A stretch of DNA of 64,000 bases from Oscarella lobularis (taxonomy: Eukaryota; Porifera; Homoscleromorpha; Homosclerophorida; Oscarellidae), in NCBI RefSeq assembly GCF_947507565.1, contig NC_089182.1, positions 2,046,001 to 2,110,000 of the forward strand. The letters run 5' to 3'. The stretch's first letter is position 1. The number at the start of each line of letters is the position of its first letter. Shown here in pieces: positions 57,172-64,000 of this stretch. Under the pieces are notes generated by a model. That model was not told where the DNA came from. It worked only from the letters and a program-made list of their open reading frames with translations, and did no database searches. The translations under genes and the position numbers were made by a program.

Positions 57172-57243
57172 GATCGAGGACCCCATCTTTGATTCTTAGG
57201 GTCCTAAATATTGGGGATAAGAATCAAAGCTGGGGTCTCGATC
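57172..57243 (+). other. 72-nt near-perfect hairpin
   Basis: The arms GATCGAGGACCCCATCTTTG and the complement of CAAAGCTGGGGTCTCGATC pair over about 26 bp with one bulge and one mismatch, around a loop of about 19 nt. It lies in a run of GATTCTTAGGGTCCTAAA repeats (57100-57260). Shape and size resemble a small-RNA precursor, but it could equally be a repeat remnant. Confidence 0.4.
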
Positions 57244-57583
57244 TTTGGTCCTAAATACGATCAGCTTGGGTCTGCAAATCTTTAGTCACATGCACATGCG
57301 AGTAAGCCCGGGAAAGTGTACTAAGCACACAATAGAGCTAATCGCGGGCGCCGCCACAGCAGAGACAACCAACACTCACACTACACTGCGGTATTTATTT
57401 CCCCGTGCGAAGCACGTACGGGCACCATAAACTTGTAGTACAGTATTTTTTTAGTAACGCGCTACAGTGCGAATCAGCATAAACTTCCTCACCTTTAAAG
57501 TGCGCTAGCTTCGCGAAGGATTGACAGAGATACTCTTTTATATGGCGCAGGTACCGAGGCTAGGGCCTGGTACGGAGGCTAAT

Positions 57584-58717
57584 ATGAGACGCCAAGTAAA
57601 GACCTTCGAACGGATACATCTACCGTCGTCGAAACGCAACCCAGTGTTTACACTCAAGACTGTCATTGTCCTTCTTGTTCTTATTGGCGCCTTTGAAGCT
57701 GCGCTGCTCATCGTCTTTGGCAGAGCAACTCTCGCCAAGCCACTGTGGTCGTCCACAATCAAAATAGTCTCGAGCTCGAGCGATCAGCCGATAACGATCG
57801 CCGCGGAAAATACAAGGAAGGCCTCACCACGTCAACCGGATCTTGTCGAAGGTAAAGGCGCGGTCCCGGGACCGGGCGACTGTCACAATCCGCACCCGCT
57901 ACTTGCTTGCTCAAGTGACAAGTTCGGAAGCGCTGAGACGCTCCAAATGCGTGCGGCGACCGACGACGATTTACTAAACAACAGGATATTACGAGAACGC
58001 GGTAAGCATAACAGCTGCGCTTTGGTGGGATCGTCGGGAAACATTCTTAAATACGAATTCGGCAAGGAAATCGACGAGCACGATCTCGTCATACGTATCA
58101 ATCCTCCAGCAACTGTCGCGCACGAATACGACAAATACATTGGAAGTCAATTTGGTGACGTCATAATTTACGGTTCGTCTGGTGCCGTGGGTCCGTGCCC
58201 CAAACTCAATCAAAGTCAAGATTACGTTTTGGCCACGACTCCTGGCCCAATGTCGCTGCGTCGAAAGGCAAACGTAGATTTCATTAGAGACTGTTGGAAA
58301 ACGTACAGCAAAAAGATCTATTTGCTAAGCGGTGAATTAAGCATAAAAGCCCGAGCGCTGTGCAATTACGTTCGCAAGGAATGCCTAACAACGTATAAAG
58401 GCAGATACGTCACCGCTGGCCTCACAACGCTGCTTTTTACCATGCATATATGTCGAAATGTCGACATATATGGCTATGGGTTGAATGAAGCCGAACAATT
58501 TGAATACCATCGAAATAAGACCATGAAGAGCTTTTATTCTCAGAAAACGGTCCATGACTGGATGTCCGAATCTCGACTTCTGGACTACCTAACGTCTAAT
58601 TCTGATGCACCTAAGAAATTCGTGCTGGAGGGATACGACTATCCGACTCGAGTGAGGCGCAGAGGAGCTTCATATGATGTGCCAGGTGCAACGAGGTGCC
58701 TTCCAACGAAGATCTAA
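57584..58717 (+). CDS. GT29 sialyltransferase, intronless, copy 2
   Basis: Close paralogue of 53762-54958, 377 residues, with the stem shortened by small in-frame deletions. The L motif (CALVGSSGNILKYEFG), S motif (VTAGLTTLLFTMHIC) and HDWMSE are all unchanged. I chose the ATG at 57584 because it aligns with the start of copy 1; an in-frame ATG at 57542 is possible. The similarity extends into the 3' flank (GACTGCCTAAAGGACG and beyond, to about 58855), so the pair arose by DNA-level tandem duplication, not by separate retroposition. Both copies look functional. Confidence 0.86.
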   Translation: MRRQVKTFERIHLPSSKRNPVFTLKTVIVLLVLIGAFEAALLIVFGRATLAKPLWSSTIKIVSSSSDQPITIAAENTRKASPRQPDLVEGKGAVPGPGDCHNPHPLLACSSDKFGSAETLQMRAATDDDLLNNRILRERGKHNSCALVGSSGNILKYEFGKEIDEHDLVIRINPPATVAHEYDKYIGSQFGDVIIYGSSGAVGPCPKLNQSQDYVLATTPGPMSLRRKANVDFIRDCWKTYSKKIYLLSGELSIKARALCNYVRKECLTTYKGRYVTAGLTTLLFTMHICRNVDIYGYGLNEAEQFEYHRNKTMKSFYSQKTVHDWMSESRLLDYLTSNSDAPKKFVLEGYDYPTRVRRRGASYDVPGATRCLPTKI

Positions 58718-59258
58718 TTGACTGCCTAAAGGACGTTTTTATCTACAGTAGTACCGAACTAACTTGCTCGAGCCTTTCACGGTCGAGATCTGGGCATACT
58801 TACTTCATTGCTCTCTCTGCGTCGTGTCGTAGCATAGATATGGTCGCAGGGCCAGTGTAATTGTTGCAACATGCTCCGCATGACCTAGTCAGTGACGTAG
58901 TCCTCTCGTCAGACGTCTCACCACAGATACTAGTGGTCTCACTGAGGGGGTTCGCTTCCTCGGGCTTCTATTATTCAGCCATCGGAAACGTCTATATTCA
59001 GTATCAATCACTAGAGCTAATTCACTATTAATTAATTAATTAATTGTATTGCAATTGAGAAGTGATTGATTTGTTAGCCAATTGACGTTGGGTTAGTGCT
59101 AAGTTCGGCGGCGTGGCTTACCTGCTCTTGCTTCAAGCGAAATCGGTTGCACTCGCACGAAGAAGGACGACGTCATTTGCAGTAGACTCAGCGTGACACC
59201 TGAAGGCCACAAAGAAACAAAGACGCGCGAATAAAACAGACAGTGTAAAAGGTCGTCT

Positions 59259-62200
59259 TCACGGACGCATTTTGATACTTCCGACGTCGTAGAGCACGTC
59301 GAGCATGCAGCTCATCGACCACGCCTGCACCGCACAGCTGTCCTTGCACTCCAAGCCGCCGACGTTCGTCAACTCGACTAGACCCTTCCACTGCGACGAC
59401 TCGAGCGCTTCGCGGTGTCGAGCCACTACGTGATGAATGAGCTGTATCGTTTCGGAGGCGTGCGAGCCTCCGTCGACGACTTGGGAGAAGTGCAGCTTGG
59501 CGCGAAGGAAGTACCCGGTGACCCACAACCACTCCTACAAAACAACAAAGTCAAAATCGAAAAAATTATTAATTAACACGATCATTAAAAGTTGTATGGT
59601 ATGCACGTCTTACCGGGCCTTGGTGATAATTGAAGCCTCGAGCCGTCTCAAAAATGTTGGAATCTTGCCCGTTATCATAGACACCACGATAGGCCCAGTC
59701 TCTGAATTAAGAGGGAGCACAAAACTTAGCCGGGGCAACGACGATAGAGATCGTTGTTTTTTTTTTTACTTTGGATCTAAAGTGGCCATGCCGAGCTTTC
59801 CAAGCAAAGTCGTCTCGACCATATCCAGGGCTTTCCACGCGTGTTCGGGAACGAACAATTCCGGCGCCTAAATAGTCGAAATTTCTCGCGACTACGAGAC
59901 GTGGCGATTTCTCTCCTTACGACTGTCATAGCAATAGGAAAATTCGGTCTGAGCTGAAAGTCGGCGAAGCGTTGGGTCGCGCCGACCGTGTCGCGATAGA
60001 TGGTGCGTCGATGAATGAAATTCGCGTCCTCGATGTGACTCACGTCGACGTCGGCGTCCGGAATCCAAAAGTGACGTTCAAACGACTCCTGAATCAGTTT
60101 GTCCCACTGAGACCAGGTGACGAGCCTCTCTCCTACGACCAAAAATGAACGTCTCCTAAAATTTTAATATAAAAGACGACGTTTTTTTGTCTTACCTAAT
60201 CCTTCTATGTCAGTCATCACTCCCTTGTCCTTGTACAGACCGTCGGCGCAAACTTTTGTCAGCCAGTGGACAACTGACTTGCACAGGCCAACCAGCTCCA
60301 CAGCAGACCCATCTCTGAAAAGAAAAATATTTTTTCCCAACTTTACTATTGCAATGATCTTGTAGCTGCTTGCCTTGGCGTCGCTGGAACACCTCTATTT
60401 CCTGCTTGATCCGACTCGCCGACCTTGTCCATCCACGTGCCGCAATTGAATGCCGATCCGCCGTAGACGAAGCCCGTTTTCCAATCGATGCCGGCCGACA
60501 CGTCGAATCCTTCCGGCTTCATGTTCTGATCGAGCGACGAGCCGGCATTGCGTTCGCGAAACGCGATTCCCATTGCGTGGCGTTGAAGCGCCTCTTGCAT
60601 GACGTGGCACAGAGGCATGTCCTGAAACGAGACAAAAAATAACCTCCAAAAAAAAGCATTAATTAAAAAGTATCCGCTTTATTACCACTTTCCCGGCCGG
60701 CTGAGGCTCGGAATCGTCAGTGGGAAACAAGCGACTAACGGGAGCGTTGAGAATTTCGACTCCCTTTGGAACGATCGTGCAATAATCTCTAATGCTCTGC
60801 AGCCACCACCAGACGGCGTCGCGACAATTGTATCGAGCCCCGCGGCCGCCAGCGAGAAGATTCGGTATCAAGCCATGACGCAAACAGCCAGCAAAACCGA
60901 GTATAATATTTCTGAGATAGAAGAAGAAAGAAATTCATCGACTATTTGGGGTACGTTCGTTTTCGGTACCTCGCTTCCTTGTATCGACCCGTAGTCAAGA
61001 GAAGGCCTCTGAGCGCTATGAACGTGTCGCGGCCCCAGCAGCGCATGTATCCCGTCGCAAAGTGCGGCAAGCCGGCGGCGAGAGTCGCGGGCTCTTCGCC
61101 GCTCGCGCCGACGATCCCTTTTGGCGACAGGGGCGGAAGAGGCGACGAGGGCAAGTGGCCGCACAGTTGAACGGAACCGCGAGCGAGTTCCTTCACAAAC
61201 GTCGAGCCGCGACTGACGAAACTGCGGATCAAGTCGTCACATTACGTTGACGGGGGGGGGGGGGAGGCGAAGCGAAATGGGGAAGAACGTACGTGGACAT
61301 GGATTCCCAAGCCCGTTGTTGCAACTTCCGGTTCATTTTCGTCAGTAGGGCAGAAAAGTAGGCAGGTATGAGATAACGCGGCAGCCGTTTCAGAAGAGTG
61401 AACATCTTCTCCAAAACTTTTCCTATCTTCAATAGAAAAATTGGAAGATTTCTCGCCGCTTATAGTCAACGGTTTTTTCTTACCTCTTTCGTTCTGCTGT
61501 GAAGCAGCAGCCGGTTTGACGTGAAATCAATCAGCCAATCACCGTCTCTCAGATTATTGCAAATAGGATGTCCTTGATCATTGCGAAGATGAACCCCAGC
61601 CAACACAGACATGACACCTAAACAAGAAGAGCTCAGAGGATTGGGCCCAGTCAGTTCGCGGCCAGTACTGTCTACCTTCTATTCCCGCATAGGGCAAAGA
61701 GCCGCTGGCCAGACCATAGACTCCTCCGCAGCCGTCCTCCCTCTCTTCCGCGTCGCATCGATACAAAATGCGATTCAAATCGGACAGGGTCAATCTTGAG
61801 AGAAGCACGTTGAAATGCTCGCCGAACCAACTCTCGGACGACGAGACGGAAGCGTCCGAGACTGCAGGCATGGAGAGGCCAAGCTGAGAGCGAAGCAGAC
61901 GAACGGAATCGCTCGCACCCGGAAAAAGATGAGTTCTGAAAAAAAAACGAGTAAAAATAAAATTGCCTGTTGTCGTCCTTTACTTGATTGCGACAATGGT
62001 TCCCGGCGGAAAGTGAACGAAGCGAACTTCCTGCGTGTCGGACGTCGATTTGGCTTCGTCCAACTGGCACATTTTCGAGTCGGCCAACGAGACGTGCTCG
62101 CGAAACGAAAGCCGATGCGACTTGAGCCCGTTCACGTGGCGCGAGTCGCGCGCAAAATCGCACGCCGAGTCGCACTTCAACAGAGTCCCTTCGAAAATAA

Positions 62201-63882
62201 CTTCCTCGATTTCTCCTATATCGCAGAGACGTCGTCAAAAGTCAAGAAAATACGCACGAGGAGACCTTGAACGCAAAGGGGCGGCACGTAGCCCGTGTGG
62301 CCGGCATTGGACTCGGTTGCCACGTAGTGATCTCTCGGCGACCAGAAGACGGTGTGCGCGACGAGTATGACCGATTCGTGCGTCGACGGACGATGACGCG
62401 TCACGGCAATGACGTGTTCCGTCACTTGATCGACGAAAACCTGCAAAAAAAAAAAAATCTCGTATATGGAGGCATCATCGCCATTGGAACCTTATGTACC
62501 TGATTATATCCCTCTTCGCCCATCCAAGCGTGGAGGCGATTCAAAGCGCGTTTGCCTTCGATAATTCCATTGCTCGTCGTGACGTACGAAGCTTCGTCGA
62601 CTTCGGGCGCAACGTCGGACCACGACGTGAACTCTCTTTTCTCGTTCACAACGTGAATCTAGGAAAAGAGGAAAACCAGTCGCGCGAAATTCGCTTTTTT
62701 TTCCTCTTCTTCCCCTCCTACGTGATGGGGAACAAGTTCGTCGTATCCTTTCGTGCTCCCGCTCGCACAACAAGCCATTGCCACGAGGGCGGTGTTCGGC
62801 AAGACGTTGTAGACAGTTCGAGACTATTTGACGTTTTAAAAAAAAATCAAGTATGATTGTTTACGTTTTTGCCTCGATTTGAGTTTGATTGTCGTGCGTT
62901 GCGTCCATGAATATCGCATGGGCGACGCACGAGTTGAGCGGCCGGACGGAGGGATGCATGAACGAGCCGACCGGTTCGCCGCCGTAACGATAGACGAGAC
63001 GACCCAAATCGTGCGGATCGTAGGCGGACATGGCCTCTGAATAGAAAACGTGTATAAACGAAAGGCGACCTATGTGCGTCACAGGAACCTCGTATGAGAG
63101 AATTGATGCCGAGTCTATTGACAAAGACGTTGTCCGTGTACTCGGAATTGGTGAAGAGTTCGGCAATGACGTAGAGATCGGGTCGAATGTGACGTGCAAC
63201 ATCGAGCAGATGCTAGACAGAGAAACAAACCCCGCAATCGCAAACAAAACTCTTTCGATAGAGAGACGCGCGTAAAAAGACCTCGGCCACGTGAATAGGC
63301 GTGTTGTGACAGTTGTCAATTCGAAAGCCGTGGAAGAGTCGCGCCGTTATTTTCGTGTACTCCTCCATGTGAGCCCAAAGCCAGGGCGAATCGCTCGGCG
63401 AGTCGCCGTAGTTGAGCTTGCAGCTGTCGCCCCAGGCGAGCAATTCGCGTCGCACGTACACATTCGACGTCGACGAGGCGAAATTCGCCAGCGGATCGGC
63501 GTTCATCACCCAACCGTTGTGAGCGATCACGTAGCGTCCGGCGTCGCCTTCGATGTCGGCGTTCGAGAGCGACTCGTCTCCTCGCAAATTCGTGAAATAT
63601 CTGCGCAAAGGGGAGGAAAGAAACGATTATTGTACTAAACGAAGTCCCGCCTCGACGTCTTCTTGCTTGGGAGCTAGCGGATGATCTCGATCGACTTTCT
63701 CCTGCTTGGGTCCGTGCGATTCCAGGTGCTCGTAGCGAATGGTTGCCTCGACGTTGGCAATCGCAGCGTTGACGTGATCCTGAACGACGTAATAGCGAAT
63801 GTAATTGCACAGGCTCTCGAGCTTCTGCCTCAGGTCGAAGCAGCACATATTGATCCTCTTTCCCTCATCAACGCAATAAGGC
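59259..63882 (-). CDS. AGL: Glycogen debranching enzyme, 3' two thirds
   Basis: Minus-strand multi-exon gene whose 5' exons lie beyond the right edge; the first visible exon ends at 63882. Seen in order: glucanotransferase-domain blocks (LRNFA-like [20 protein letters not shown] and [13 protein letters not shown] with the family's catalytic Asp, near 63300-63560), [19 protein letters not shown] (near 63020), then the glucosidase half: [45 protein letters not shown], and [17 protein letters not shown]. The end is [14 protein letters not shown] and TAG-side YDVG. This cytosolic enzyme moves maltotriosyl units and removes the alpha-1,6 branch glucose during glycogen breakdown. No frame lesions were noticed in the visible part. 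It is tail to tail with the second sialyltransferase. Confidence 0.93.
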
Positions 63883-64000
63883 CTATAAAAACAATGTATA
63901 TTCAATCAGGGTTCTGCCAAAAAATTTTTTAAGTGTGGGAAGAGGGTCTGGAAGCATAGATGTAATACATTATTACCAAGAAAAAATTTATAGAGGTAAT

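Overview
This is a gene-dense animal genome window with very short GT-AG introns (mostly about 45-70 bp). The gene set is metazoan: an ADAMTS protease with a PLAC domain, a receptor tyrosine phosphatase with Ig and FN3 repeats, GT29 sialyltransferases, NXPE-like proteins, ARMC7, SMC2, U2A', NDUFB7 and glycogen debranching enzyme. Tiny introns, tandem paralogues and early-animal-like domain architectures suggest a sponge, perhaps a homoscleromorph. That placement is an inference and was not tested.

Layout. 1-3560 is the 3' end of an Ig/FN3 receptor that has lost its phosphatase domains. 4121-8640 and 11345-15875 are two nearly identical copies of a composite unit. Each holds an ARMC7 copy, an ADAMTS signal-peptide exon fused inside an intron to a receptor-tail fragment, an older ARMC7 relic and a complete NXPE-like gene on the minus strand. 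Between the units lie nested non-autonomous mobile elements (8644-11122). 16849-21088 carries an eleven-exon gene (coiled coil, transposase-like body, RING-like end) bracketed by perfect 26-bp inverted repeats. 22180-24988 is non-genic: a minisatellite, a CpG-rich stretch, an 800-bp fold-back element and a small MITE. A third, broken ARMC7 copy (25270) precedes the ADAMTS gene (26099-31571). This is followed by a complete receptor tyrosine phosphatase (31901-42078), the full-length paralogue of the first receptor.

The right part is mostly housekeeping. After a hairpin-rich gap (42079-44888) come SMC2 on the minus strand, head to head with a secretory-pathway glycosyltransferase gene, then SNRPA1 (U2A'), NDUFB7, two intronless GT29 sialyltransferases separated by mobile elements, and the 3' two thirds of AGL on the minus strand running off the right edge.

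The main theme is recent rearrangement. Receptor, ADAMTS and ARMC7 sequences have been copied and recombined, some junctions fall inside introns, and one ARMC7 copy is a mosaic of two others. The candidates most worth a second look are the inverted-repeat-bracketed RING/transposase-like gene, the Ig domain predicted on the cytoplasmic side of the receptor phosphatase, the intron-to-intron exon-shuffling product, and the array of short perfect stem-loops at 43228-43820.
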